Below, piece after piece: positions 8,669-16,646 of a stretch of DNA of 64,000 bases. Origin of the DNA: Pseudomonas lini (GTDB lineage Bacteria > Pseudomonadota > Gammaproteobacteria > Pseudomonadales > Pseudomonadaceae); assembly GCF_030812475.1 (NCBI RefSeq), contig NZ_JAUSSR010000001.1:620001-684000 (forward strand), given 5' to 3'. Under the pieces are notes generated by a model that saw only the letters and a program-made list of their open reading frames with translations, made no database searches and had not been told where the DNA came from. Within the stretch, counting starts at the first letter, position 1; each line of letters starts with the position of its first letter. The translations under genes were made by a program, and so were the position numbers.

Positions 8669-10075
8669 CTAACCTGCGGAGTAAATCAACTCATCCCGCG
8701 TTATGTCTCTTCCATTGGCGCTGAGCTTCTCGAACACTATTTTTTTCAAGATGTTCTGTTCACTTTCCGGTATTAAATAAAACATAATGTTGCTGTACCA
8801 CAACCAACCCAGCCTGGTCAGTTCGAAGCTCGTGTCTGTTTCAATGACCAGGTCCGCTTTGACCAATTCGTGCAATCGGTTTATCAGGCCTTGAGGCAAC
8901 TGATTCATCGCCACCCTGGACTTCTCGATTTCCCCGTGGTAAGGAAGCCGCAGAACGACGGGCTTGACTAGATCAAGCACCGGGTCATGCCGGCTGATCT
9001 GACAGACATAGTCACCGGCGGTCATCTTGGCGATATATTGCTCGCGCAACGAGGTGTTGGTGATCACGTTTTCCGCGACCGACGAGATGGCCCCGACGCC
9101 GAAGCCCAGCAGGTCATGGTCGGTATAGCCGTAGACATGCTCATGGTAGATGAACGAATACTCGCGAGTAATCAATGTCGGTTGCGCGCTCGTGCGCCGC
9201 ACATAGCCATGGCCGTTGTAGGGCAGGTAGCCCTTATGGCGCATGTGTTCGTCGATCATCAGTTTCATGTTCAATTTACGCATTGCCGAGAAAACCTCGG
9301 CAGTGCGCTCTTTGATTTGCTTGTGGAGTTTTACCGATGTGGCAACGTTGTTGATCGGGTAAATATCAATGTTGCTCAGACCTAGCTCGACGGCTTTGTC
9401 GATATCTGCCAGGGTCTGAGTCTCGCTGCTGCCGTTCATGCCGTACATAATGTCGCACAGAACATGCTCGAACGTTGGCACCAGCAGGTTGGCCGCTCGC
9501 TCGATTTCGGCAATGTCTTCGTTGAGATTGAACAGTTTGCGCCAGGTGGGATCAGTGGTCTGCAAGCCAAAGCGCGCGTGCGTAACGCCAATGTCTGCCA
9601 GAGCGACATTGCGTTCCCGCGTGACGCTGGTAATGTTGAACTCGAAAGAAAACTCCTCGACCGTCGACATGTCGAAATAACGGTGCAGTGCTTCACCGAT
9701 GTCATTGATATTCTGTGGCGAGAGCAATGAAGGTGTGCCACCACCGAAGAAGATCGCCCTGATCGGGACGGTTTTGAAGTCCATCAGCCGGGATTTATAT
9801 TCGATTTCTTTTATCAGTGCCCTGGTGTAACGGTTGATATCGTCTTCATTCTTGTATAGGCCACGGGTAAACGGGCAAAACGAACAGATGGCCTCGCAGA
9901 ACGGGATATGAAAATACAGTGCCCTTGACTTCGCCGTGGCGTTGGCGCCATTGAGCAGGTCAGACAACTGTGTCTCGCTGGGACGAAAGACGTTCAGGGA
10001 TTGCGAAGGGAAGAAGAAATTGTACAAGGGAAACTGATAGTCGAATTTAATCATCCCGTTATTGACAAGTTTCAT
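8669..10075 (-). CDS. HemN-like radical SAM enzyme
   Basis: A radical AdoMet enzyme of 468 residues. The iron-sulfur motif is in YFHIPFCEAICSFCPF, with CX3CX2C at Cys60, Cys64 and Cys67; the extra Cys of true HemN is replaced by Phe in CPF, as in HutW-like and class C methyltransferase-like relatives. GGGTPS (111-116) is the AdoMet-binding turn, and EFSFEFN follows. Members of this class can bind two AdoMet molecules. ATG at 10075 was chosen because AGAGG lies 6 bases upstream; a further in-frame start at 10102 would only extend the overlap with the preceding gene. The start overlaps the AdoMet-decarboxylase-like gene by 17 bp, indicating translational coupling. It is unlikely to be the heme enzyme HemN because the key Cys differs and the context is wrong. 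The reaction is unknown. Confidence 0.88.
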   Translation of the reverse strand: MKLVNNGMIKFDYQFPLYNFFFPSQSLNVFRPSETQLSDLLNGANATAKSRALYFHIPFCEAICSFCPFTRGLYKNEDDINRYTRALIKEIEYKSRLMDFKTVPIRAIFFGGGTPSLLSPQNINDIGEALHRYFDMSTVEEFSFEFNITSVTRERNVALADIGVTHARFGLQTTDPTWRKLFNLNEDIAEIERAANLLVPTFEHVLCDIMYGMNGSSETQTLADIDKAVELGLSNIDIYPINNVATSVKLHKQIKERTAEVFSAMRKLNMKLMIDEHMRHKGYLPYNGHGYVRRTSAQPTLITREYSFIYHEHVYGYTDHDLLGFGVGAISSVAENVITNTSLREQYIAKMTAGDYVCQISRHDPVLDLVKPVVLRLPYHGEIEKSRVAMNQLPQGLINRLHELVKADLVIETDTSFELTRLGWLWYSNIMFYLIPESEQNILKKIVFEKLSANGRDITRDELIYSAG

Positions 10076-10448
10076 TTTGCACCTCTTCGGGAATAATAAC
10101 ATTGCTTCCGCGAAGAAGTGTGCGGGTGGCTATCTGCACATCGCTGCCGAAAAATAGCTGAATGCCTTCGTTGATCGACATGTTATTCGAACCGCAGGTA
10201 TAGACGTCGATACTGATGTAGTGGTTTTCCGGGTAGGTGTGATAAGAAAGATGAGATTCTGACAGTAAATAGAGGCCTGTCACCCCCTCGCCGCCAGCAT
10301 CGAATTTGTGTGTCAGGTGATCAAGCACAGTGAAACGCGAACGTTCCAAGGTATCGAGGAAAAAGTCGTGCAGCGCAGGTGCATCTTTTAACAAGCGGGC
10401 ATCCGCACCGGTAATATCCCAAATCGTATGATAGCCAAAGTCATCCAT
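10059..10448 (-). CDS. S-adenosylmethionine decarboxylase-like proenzyme (pyruvoyl type)
   Basis: A protein of 129 residues, the usual length of bacterial class 1B AdoMet decarboxylases. It self-cleaves at a Glu-Ser bond to form a pyruvoyl group. The motif SESHLSYHTYPE places the cleavage before Ser65, with the processing histidine at His70 and the catalytic cysteine at Cys85 (VYTCG), so all key residues are present. It should make decarboxylated AdoMet, the aminopropyl donor. ATG at 10448 was chosen because AGGAG lies 11 bases upstream; the longer frame to 10490 would need a TTG start inside the terminator region. It is the first enzyme gene after the attenuator and overlaps the radical SAM gene by 17 bp. 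No spermidine synthase accompanies it. Confidence 0.9.
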   Translation of the reverse strand: MDDFGYHTIWDITGADARLLKDAPALHDFFLDTLERSRFTVLDHLTHKFDAGGEGVTGLYLLSESHLSYHTYPENHYISIDVYTCGSNNMSINEGIQLFFGSDVQIATRTLLRGSNVIIPEEVQNETCQ

Positions 10449-10492
10449 AATGGTTGTTGCTCCTGTCCCTAAGAAGCTGAGGTGGCGCAATT

Positions 10493-10520
10493 AAAAAGAG
10501 GGGAGGTTTAACTCCCCTCT
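10493..10520 (-). terminator. Intrinsic terminator (attenuator) between the small ORF and the enzymes
   Basis: On the minus strand, AGAGGGGAG and CTCCCCTCT form a perfect 9-bp stem around a 6-base loop, followed by a run of five T. It lies 12 bases after the small-ORF stop and 45 bases before the next start codon. Most transcripts should end here and cover only the small ORF. Read-through or antitermination is needed to express the enzymes. Confidence 0.85.
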
Positions 10521-10531
10521 CCTTTGTGCAT

Positions 10532-10603
10532 TTACCAGAGGCAAACGCCTTTGGTGGTAACGCCAGTCACATCAGTTTTAAACAGGTCGATTGCCGATTT
10601 CAT
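10532..10603 (-). CDS. Small 23-codon ORF: candidate precursor or leader peptide
   Basis: The predicted peptide starts MKSAIDLF, continues KTDVTGV and ends TTKGVCLW. The ATG at 10603 has AAGGA 7 bases upstream, as good a ribosome binding site as any in the window. The frame is followed by a strong intrinsic terminator and then by five co-directional genes. Two readings fit. It may be a precursor peptide modified by the radical SAM enzyme, with the C-terminal Cys-Leu-Trp as possible core and the terminator giving excess precursor. Or it may be a regulatory leader peptide, as SpeFL is for an ornithine decarboxylase operon. I do not recognise the sequence from any described family. It has a single Cys and a Trp as the last residue. 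Confidence 0.6.
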   Translation of the reverse strand: MKSAIDLFKTDVTGVTTKGVCLW

Positions 10604-11071
10604 AGTACGTTCCTTGTTCAGGTTTTTTAGATTTGCCCTGCGTCAATGGGCGTTACAAAAATTAGCAGAAAGAATTTGTTGCGAAAGTCGAAAAATGTAA
10701 AGAGATTTTTCTGAGTTCGTCGGGCCTTAATTATTTTGACGATTTTCAGGCATGTACGCGGCTAGGTGTGTTCAGCCGCGCTGGCGTTATTTCCATGCGG
10801 GAGCGCTGGAAGGATCAAATATCTGTTGCGAGGGTTTGTAATGGGATAACGCTTGTTCGCGATAACTGTATCAAATCACCACGATAAATACGTCAGAAAA
10901 TTCCTACATTTCAAGATGCAGATCTGGATAGTTGTCACTATTAAACGTGCAATGCAGTACTTGTTTAATTGAACGCATGATGACTTCCCGCAAGCTACAT
11001 CACCTTGCGCCATTGCCTACAGTTACGCCAGAATCCGCCGGCTTGTGCGCCTTGGGGTTGCTCGGTAACTC
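10604..11071. other. Intergenic region upstream of the small ORF operon
   Basis: About 470 bp with no convincing gene and low GC. It must hold the promoter for the minus-strand operon, but no clear -35/-10 pair stands out and no TAAAT-N16-CGT site was found. CGCGGCT and AGCCGCG (10757-10780) form a 7-bp inverted repeat with a 10-base loop. A TTCCTACA octamer lies at 10901-10908, matching elements seen upstream of the two-component genes. Confidence 0.5.
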
Positions 11072-11105
11072 AAAAAAATGCCCGCATCTCACGACACGGG
11101 CATTT
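11072..11105 (-). terminator. Intrinsic terminator of fpvA
   Basis: On the minus strand, AAATGCCCG and CGGGCATTT form a 9-bp stem with a 12-base loop, followed by a run of T. It begins 18 bp past the fpvA stop. Confidence 0.85.
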
Positions 11106-11123
11106 CTCAGTTCAGCTCAGCGC

Positions 11124-13583
11124 TCAGAAATCATACTTCGCCGTGACCTGCATGTTACGCGGCTCGCCGGAGAAGGTGGTGCCGAAGTTGCCCAGGCCCG
11201 TCAGGTACCGCTTGTCGAAGACGTTGTTGGCGTTGACGGTGAAGCTCAGGTGTTCGTCGTACTTGTAGCGAGTCATCAGGTCCACCAGGGTGTAGCCGCC
11301 TTGCTTGAGATTGACGCTGCCATCGGTCGGGCTGAAGGTCTGGCCGTAGAACGCGCTCTGCCAGCTGATACCGCCACCGACGGTGACCTGGTTCAGCGCG
11401 CCCGGCAGGCGGTAGGTGGTGAACGTGCGTACGCTGTGTTCCGGTTTGCTGGTGGCCAGCGGGAAGCCGAAGATGCGTTGTTCGTCCTGGTCGCGGGTGC
11501 GGGCGTAGGTGTAGCCGGCGGAGACGTTCCAGTCTTGCGCCAGTTCGCCGGCCAGTTCCAGTTCCACACCGTTGGTGGTGGCGCCGGAGATGGCTTCGTA
11601 CACGTCCTGGCCGGTGCCGTCGGTGGTGACGTATTGGGCGACGTTGTCCTGTTCGATGCGGAAGAAGGCCAGGCTGGCGTTCAGTCGGCCATCGAAATAC
11701 GCCGCTTTCAGGCCGGTCTCGTAGGCGTCGCCTTCCACCGGCTCCAGGGTCTTGCCGCTGGCGTCCTTGTAGATCTGCGGCTGGTAGATGCTGGTGTAGC
11801 TGGCATACACCGAGTACGTATCGTTCAGGTCATAGACCACACCGGCGTAAGGCGTGACGACCCCATGTTCCTTGTAGCTGGCGTGGGTGTCGGTCAGGGT
11901 GCCGCCCGGGTAGTAGCTGTAGTCTTCGTTGTATTTGAAGGTGCTCAGACGGCTGCCGAGGATGAAGGACAGGTCATCGGTCGGACGCAGGCGCGTGGCC
12001 AGGTAAACGCCGTTCTGGCTGGTGGTGCGCTCGTACTTGCCGTTTTTCGGGAAGTCCTGGACCGGCAGGTTGCCTTTCCAGTCAAAGATGCTGCCCGGGA
12101 CCATTTCGAAGGCGCTGGTGTCGTAGGTGGCACCAGTCTGGCGCGAGTGCGACGTCATGAAACCTGCGACCAGTTCGTGCTCGCGACCGCCCAGGGTGAA
12201 CGGGCCGGAGACGTTCACGTCAGCGGTGTTCTGCACGCGATGGCCTTCCCAGCGACCCCAGTAGAAGAACATGCCTTCGCCGGTGGTACGGTCCGGGTTG
12301 CCGCCGCTGGCCGAGGCCAGGCGCGTATCGTGGTCGGTGGTTTTCTGGTCGAGGCTGACCTTGAGTTTCCAGTCGTTGGCCAGGGCCTGTTCCAGCGAGG
12401 CGAAATAGGTGGTGCTCTCGAAGTCGCGACGGCTCCAGTCGGCGCCCGGGTTGAAGCTTCGCGAGAAGTCGGTACGGCCGCCGTCGGTGAAGAACGGCGA
12501 GTTACCGGTCCAGGAACTGCCGCGCGGGGTGGCGCTGGACTTGTCGATGCCGAAGGTCAGCAGGGTGTCGTCGGTCAGGTCGGCTTCGAGGATGCCGTAG
12601 AACAGGTCTTTCTTCTGGCTGTAGTGGTCGATGTACGAATCTTTGTCCTGGTAGGCGCCGACGAAGCGGCCACGCACGTTGCCGGAATCGGTCAGCGAAC
12701 CGGAGATGTCGCCTTCGGTGCGGTAGTTGTCCCAGTATCCGGCGGTGGCGCTGACCGAGGCCTTGAATTCCTTGGTCGGTTTCTTGCGCACCAGGTTGAC
12801 GGTGGCAGACGGGTCGCCCGAGCCGGTCATCAGGCCGGTCGCGCCTTTGATGACTTCGATGCGGTCGAGGCTGGCGGAGTCGTCGCTGTTGTTCGGGTTT
12901 TCGCCGTAGACGCCGTCGTAGGGGATGTTGACGCCATCGTATTGATAGTTGGTGATGGCAAATCCGCGGGACGAGAACTCGGTACGGTCACTGTCGTACT
13001 TCTGCATCGTGACGCCTGGGGTGTTGCGCAGTACGTCGCCGACACTGGTGGCGCCGCGATCATCCATCTGCTGACGAGTCACCACGGTCACCGATTGCGG
13101 CGTTTCACGCAGGGTCAGCGGCAACTTGGTAGCGGTGGTGGTCGCGCCGGTGGTGTAGGAACCGGTGTCTTCGGTGTTCAGGCCCAGGGCCTGGCCGGAA
13201 ATGGTGGTCGCGCCCAGTTGCAGGCTCGAGCCGCCGCCGGAGACCAGGGTGACGGTGTTGCCGTTGATCTGGAACGAAATGCCGGTGCCCTTGAGCAGTT
13301 CCGCCAGGGCCTGGGAAGGCTCCAGAGAACCGGATACCGCGCGGGACTTGATCCCGGCGACCTGGTCAGGGCTGTAGAGGATCTGCAGGTTGGTCTGCAT
13401 GCCCAGTTCAGTCAGCGCGCTGGACAGCGGCTGGACCGGGATACTGACTTTTACAGGTGCAGCATTGGCCATCGAGCTCCCCAGCAAGGTGGCGGTCAGC
13501 AGTACGCTGGTAAACAGGGTGCGATGCAGAGTCGGACGCTGTACGGCCAGCGCGAGTGGTGTGCGGCGGGTTTGAGGTCGCAT
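11124..13583 (-). CDS. fpvA: Ferric-pyoverdine TonB-dependent receptor
   Basis: An outer-membrane receptor of 819 residues. It has a signal peptide ending near SMANA, then a secretin/TonB N-terminal signalling domain (VKVSIPVQPLSSALTELG), a plug domain with ETPQSVTVVTRQQMDDRGA, and a 22-strand barrel ending in YDF with a terminal Phe. The signalling domain marks it as a transducer that reports ligand binding to a FecR-type anti-sigma factor, as FpvA does for FpvR and PvdS/FpvI. ATG at 13583 was chosen because a normal signal sequence starts there and AGG lies just upstream. It sits next to pvdE, the P. aeruginosa arrangement. A Fur-like site lies upstream; no PvdS box was seen. Confidence 0.93.
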   Translation of the reverse strand: MRPQTRRTPLALAVQRPTLHRTLFTSVLLTATLLGSSMANAAPVKVSIPVQPLSSALTELGMQTNLQILYSPDQVAGIKSRAVSGSLEPSQALAELLKGTGISFQINGNTVTLVSGGGSSLQLGATTISGQALGLNTEDTGSYTTGATTTATKLPLTLRETPQSVTVVTRQQMDDRGATSVGDVLRNTPGVTMQKYDSDRTEFSSRGFAITNYQYDGVNIPYDGVYGENPNNSDDSASLDRIEVIKGATGLMTGSGDPSATVNLVRKKPTKEFKASVSATAGYWDNYRTEGDISGSLTDSGNVRGRFVGAYQDKDSYIDHYSQKKDLFYGILEADLTDDTLLTFGIDKSSATPRGSSWTGNSPFFTDGGRTDFSRSFNPGADWSRRDFESTTYFASLEQALANDWKLKVSLDQKTTDHDTRLASASGGNPDRTTGEGMFFYWGRWEGHRVQNTADVNVSGPFTLGGREHELVAGFMTSHSRQTGATYDTSAFEMVPGSIFDWKGNLPVQDFPKNGKYERTTSQNGVYLATRLRPTDDLSFILGSRLSTFKYNEDYSYYPGGTLTDTHASYKEHGVVTPYAGVVYDLNDTYSVYASYTSIYQPQIYKDASGKTLEPVEGDAYETGLKAAYFDGRLNASLAFFRIEQDNVAQYVTTDGTGQDVYEAISGATTNGVELELAGELAQDWNVSAGYTYARTRDQDEQRIFGFPLATSKPEHSVRTFTTYRLPGALNQVTVGGGISWQSAFYGQTFSPTDGSVNLKQGGYTLVDLMTRYKYDEHLSFTVNANNVFDKRYLTGLGNFGTTFSGEPRNMQVTAKYDF

Positions 13584-13627
13584 TACTAACCTGAGCTCCT
13601 GAAAAAGTGTTGTGCAGAGTTTTTTGT

Positions 13628-13645
13628 TAATAGGAATGATTATTA
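13628..13645 (-). promoter_or_regulatory. Fur-box-like site upstream of fpvA
   Basis: TAATAGGAATGATTATTA is an imperfect palindrome with 12 of 18 self-complementary positions, and it resembles the GATAATGATAATCATTATC Fur consensus. It lies 45 bp before the fpvA start. A near copy occurs at 49823 before fecI. Confidence 0.6.
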
Positions 13646-13717
13646 GACGCAGCACGAACGGAAAACCGGAAAGAAACCGGAAAAATAAAATTTGCGAAGA
13701 AGTCAAAACTGAAAGAA

Positions 13718-13751
13718 ACCTGTGGGAGCGAGCAAGCCCGCTCCCACAGGT
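13718..13751. repeat. REP palindrome after pvdE
   Basis: ACCTGTGGGAGCG and its exact reverse complement are separated by 8 bases. It is a REP-type element of the CTGTGGGAGC class, located just past the pvdE stop, and could act as its terminator. Confidence 0.75.
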
Positions 13752-13760
13752 AAACAGTGT

Positions 13761-15410
13761 TCAGGCAGGGGCCATTTCGGTGACAACCCGTCCGCTTTCC
13801 ATGCGCACCAACTGATCCGCCACATCGAAATACCGGTCATCGTGGGAGATCACGATGATGGTCTTGCCCAGGCGCTTCAGGTCAGGCAGCAGCTCGGTGT
13901 AGAAGATCCGGCGGAAGGTCGGGTCCTGGTCGGCCGCCCATTCATCGAACACCAGCACCGGACGTTCCTCGAGCCAGGCATTGACCAGAGCCAGACGTTT
14001 GCGCTGGCCGGTGGAAAGGTCGGTGGTGGTGAAATTGCCGTCCTTGACGCTGACCTTGTGCGCGATCTCCAGGCGTTGCAGGTATTTGTTGGCGTCTTCG
14101 GGGATGTGCGTATCGCCCTGGACCACGTCATCGAACAGGTAATAGTCGGCAAAGATGGTGGTGAACAACTGGCGATAGTCGTCGCGGTTCTGCGCGTCGA
14201 TGCCCACGCCGTTGACGCGGATTTCACCCTGCTGCGGCGTGTACAGGCCCAGCAGCAATTTGATCAGCGTGGTCTTGCCGCAGCCGTTCTCGCCGACGAT
14301 GAAGGTGATGTCGCCTTGCTTGATCGTCAGGTTCACCGGCCCGAGCTGAAACGGCGCGGCCCCTTCGGCTGCCGGGAAAGCGAAACGCACATCGGCCAGT
14401 TTCAGCTCGTGGACCACGGGTTTGACGTTGCCCTGGTCGCTAAGCAGCAGGTGCGGTTCAGGGGTGGAAAATTGCTCTGACAACTCGGCGATCCGGCGAA
14501 AGGCGATCTGCGCCCGGCTGACGATGGGCAAGGTGCTGATCAGGTGCTCCAGCGGACCTTTCATGTACAGCAGCACGAGCACGAAGCCGCTCATCACGGT
14601 TTTGTCTGCGCTCGGCCAAAAGGCTTGCAGGGCCAGGGCCAGGCCGATAACGACAAAGAACAGCATCGAGCCAAAGGTCTTGGCGATGACGAAGGTGTTG
14701 ATCGAGCGCACCTGGGTGTTGCAGATGAACTCGGCGGTGGCCTTGATGCCCGAAACGAACATGCGCTGGCGGCGCGGACGGTGAATGCGCAGTTCCTTGG
14801 CGCCTTCGGCGATCGCGTTGTAGTGTTTTTGCAATTCGTCTTCGGCGTCGCGGGCGGCCATGAAACCCTGCACGCCTTTGCTTTGGGCATAGGCCTGGAT
14901 CGCCGTGCCGATCAGGATCGCGGCGACCATGATCAGGAACATCGGCCACGACAGGATCGCCAGGTAGCCCATGCAGCCCAGGGTCACAGTGAGAGAAATC
15001 GCCAGCGGGGCGAAGGCGAAGGCGAAGTCGCTGATGGTGTCGACGTCGTGGGTCAGCACCGGGATCAGGCGGTGGCTGCGATAGCGTTCGATCTGTTCGA
15101 TCGGCGCCGACAGGACCTTTTCCCCCAACTGTTTACGCAGCGTGGCGATGATGTGCTGGCCGACATAGTTGGTGCCGATGTCCGAACAGATCGAGCTGGC
15201 CAGCGCCAGCAGGCACAGGCCGGCGAACAACGCGACAACGCCTTGGCTCAGGCCGGTTTCCGAATGCAGGGCGTTGTTGATGGTCGCCAGCAATACCGTG
15301 ACGCTCAGGCCGCCGACCATGCCCAGGAAAATGGAGGCCGCGACAATGAGTCGAAAGGGTTTCAACAGGGCGAACAATTCGCCGATGGCGCCACGGGTTG
15401 GCTGGGTCAT
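13761..15410 (-). CDS. pvdE: Pyoverdine precursor ABC exporter PvdE
   Basis: A fused ABC exporter half-transporter of 549 residues: a six-helix membrane domain (about 1-310) and a nucleotide-binding domain. The Walker A is VGENGCGKTTL, the signature motif is DLSTGQRKRLAL and the Walker B ends VFDEWAADQDP. The Asp-Glu-Trp-Ala form is typical of the cyclic-peptide/siderophore exporter group. It moves the acylated pyoverdine precursor (ferribactin) into the periplasm, where PvdN, PvdO, PvdM and PvdP act. It follows fpvA in map order and has its own PvdS box 43 bp upstream. In P. aeruginosa pvdF lies between pvdE and pvdO; here that gap holds only a REP pair. Confidence 0.95.
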   Translation of the reverse strand: MTQPTRGAIGELFALLKPFRLIVAASIFLGMVGGLSVTVLLATINNALHSETGLSQGVVALFAGLCLLALASSICSDIGTNYVGQHIIATLRKQLGEKVLSAPIEQIERYRSHRLIPVLTHDVDTISDFAFAFAPLAISLTVTLGCMGYLAILSWPMFLIMVAAILIGTAIQAYAQSKGVQGFMAARDAEDELQKHYNAIAEGAKELRIHRPRRQRMFVSGIKATAEFICNTQVRSINTFVIAKTFGSMLFFVVIGLALALQAFWPSADKTVMSGFVLVLLYMKGPLEHLISTLPIVSRAQIAFRRIAELSEQFSTPEPHLLLSDQGNVKPVVHELKLADVRFAFPAAEGAAPFQLGPVNLTIKQGDITFIVGENGCGKTTLIKLLLGLYTPQQGEIRVNGVGIDAQNRDDYRQLFTTIFADYYLFDDVVQGDTHIPEDANKYLQRLEIAHKVSVKDGNFTTTDLSTGQRKRLALVNAWLEERPVLVFDEWAADQDPTFRRIFYTELLPDLKRLGKTIIVISHDDRYFDVADQLVRMESGRVVTEMAPA

Positions 15411-15452
15411 GGAAGACGGTTCCTTGGGTCGTAAAGGCAGATACCCAGTAGA

Positions 15453-15476
15453 ACGTCTGGTGGAGGGGTTAATTTA
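15453..15476 (-). promoter_or_regulatory. PvdS iron-starvation box for pvdE
   Basis: On the minus strand it reads TAAAT, 16 bases, CGT, the exact spacing of the iron-starvation promoter recognised by sigma factor PvdS. It lies 43 bp before the pvdE start. Confidence 0.8.
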
Positions 15477-15532
15477 CAAGGGCGCCGACTGGCGGCAGGA
15501 CTGATCAACACGCCCCCTGATCGACGCTGCCC

Positions 15533-15624
15533 CTGTAGGAGCTGGCTTGCCAGCGAAGGCGGCGTCACAGGCGACGATGATGTTGGATGTGCCGGCCTTT
15601 TCGCTGGCAAGCCAGCTCCTACAG
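15533..15624. repeat. Paired inverted REPs (BIME) between pvdE and pvdO
   Basis: The 24-bp arm starting CTGTAGGAGCTGGCTTGCCA is repeated exactly in inverse orientation 44 bases later. It fills most of the gap where pvdF stands in P. aeruginosa. Confidence 0.85.
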
Positions 15625-15640
15625 CGGATCGCGTGTGGGG

Positions 15641-16504
15641 TTAGAGATCGCGCACTATGCGAAAACCCATCCAGTCGCCACGCTCTAGCGGGTACTGGCT
15701 GTTGCGGTTGCCAGAGCGGGAGAACACCGGGGCTTCACCCCAGTCGTTGCCGCGAATGCGCACCGCTTCGCAGTTGGCTTCGACCCAGGCGCTGCCATCG
15801 GTGGGGGCGCCGACGTAGTCCGGGTGTTCGCAGTCTTCGACCCACTCATACACATTGCCGTGCATGTCGTACATCCCGAACGCATTGGGCGGGTAGCTGC
15901 CCACCGGCGAGCTGTAGCTGTAACCATCCACCGGACCATAGGTGTTGGCGTGCCTGGCGATGCTGTATTCCTTGCCTTCATCGAACGGGAAGGGGAACGG
16001 CCCTTTGCTGCCGCCGCGTGCCGCATATTCGCGTTGCGCTTCGCTGACCATGCGGTACTTCTGTCCGGTCTTTTTCGACAGCCAGGCGACGTAGTTTTTC
16101 ACGTCGTCGAAGTTCATGCACACCGCCGGCTGGCGCGGGCTTTGCGGATAACGTGGCTTGCTGGCGACGCATTCGCGACCGGGGCGGGGATCGCCATTGG
16201 CGATCGTGACCCCACTCTCGCGCATGTAGCTGTCCCATTCGCCGGCAGTGACCTGGAAGCGGCTCATGGCGAACGGCTTGGCGAAGGTCACTTCGTGCAT
16301 CGGACCTTCATCGGGTTCGCGCCCGGCTTCGTCATCCGGGGTGCCCATGGTGAAAGTGCCCGCGGGCAATACCACCATTTCCGGGCAATCGCGGCAGTCC
16401 TTGAATACTTTGCCCGGTTGCGGCGGGGTGGTGGCCTGGACGGCGGTTGGCAGGAGGCCTGCGAGGAGTGCAGTCAGGGCCAAGGTCAGCAGATTCTGGT
16501 TCAT
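15641..16504 (-). CDS. pvdO: Periplasmic pyoverdine maturation protein PvdO (FGE-sulfatase fold)
   Basis: A protein of 287 residues with a signal peptide (MNQNLLTLALTALLAGLLPTAVQA) followed by a formylglycine-generating-enzyme-type domain. Hallmarks are VVLPAGTFTMGT near the start, FAMSRFQVTAGEWD, DMHGNVYEWVEDC and the end WMGFRIVRDL. In P. aeruginosa PvdO completes oxidation of dihydropyoverdine to the mature chromophore in the periplasm. It lies downstream of pvdN and pvdM in the same direction and probably shares their PvdS-driven promoter, with a REP pair between pvdN and pvdO. Confidence 0.93.
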   Translation of the reverse strand: MNQNLLTLALTALLAGLLPTAVQATTPPQPGKVFKDCRDCPEMVVLPAGTFTMGTPDDEAGREPDEGPMHEVTFAKPFAMSRFQVTAGEWDSYMRESGVTIANGDPRPGRECVASKPRYPQSPRQPAVCMNFDDVKNYVAWLSKKTGQKYRMVSEAQREYAARGGSKGPFPFPFDEGKEYSIARHANTYGPVDGYSYSSPVGSYPPNAFGMYDMHGNVYEWVEDCEHPDYVGAPTDGSAWVEANCEAVRIRGNDWGEAPVFSRSGNRNSQYPLERGDWMGFRIVRDL

Positions 16505-16543
16505 GAGGCATCTCGATCAAAGAATATCGGCGCGATAACGAAA

Positions 16544-16637
16544 CCTGTAGGAGCTGGCTTGCCAGCGAAGGGTCCGTCACATTCAACATCTTTGTTGGCT
16601 GTGACGACGCCTTCGCTGGCAAGCCAGCTCCTACAGG
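16544..16637. repeat. Paired inverted REPs between pvdO and pvdN
   Basis: Two 27-bp arms (CCTGTAGGAGCTGG to CAGCGAAG) are exact inverted copies 40 bases apart. The pair may stabilise the upstream pvdN message. Confidence 0.85.
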
Positions 16638-16646
16638 GGGGAGGCG

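Noticed and set aside
4204..10603. Mobile element borders around the unusual operon
   Set aside because: No transposase, integrase, tRNA or flanking direct repeat was found, so transfer is inferred from composition only.
10932..13589. 885-residue open frame on the plus strand
   Set aside because: It lies opposite fpvA, which has full receptor motifs; the translation is Val/Gly/Ala-rich filler typical of a reverse frame.
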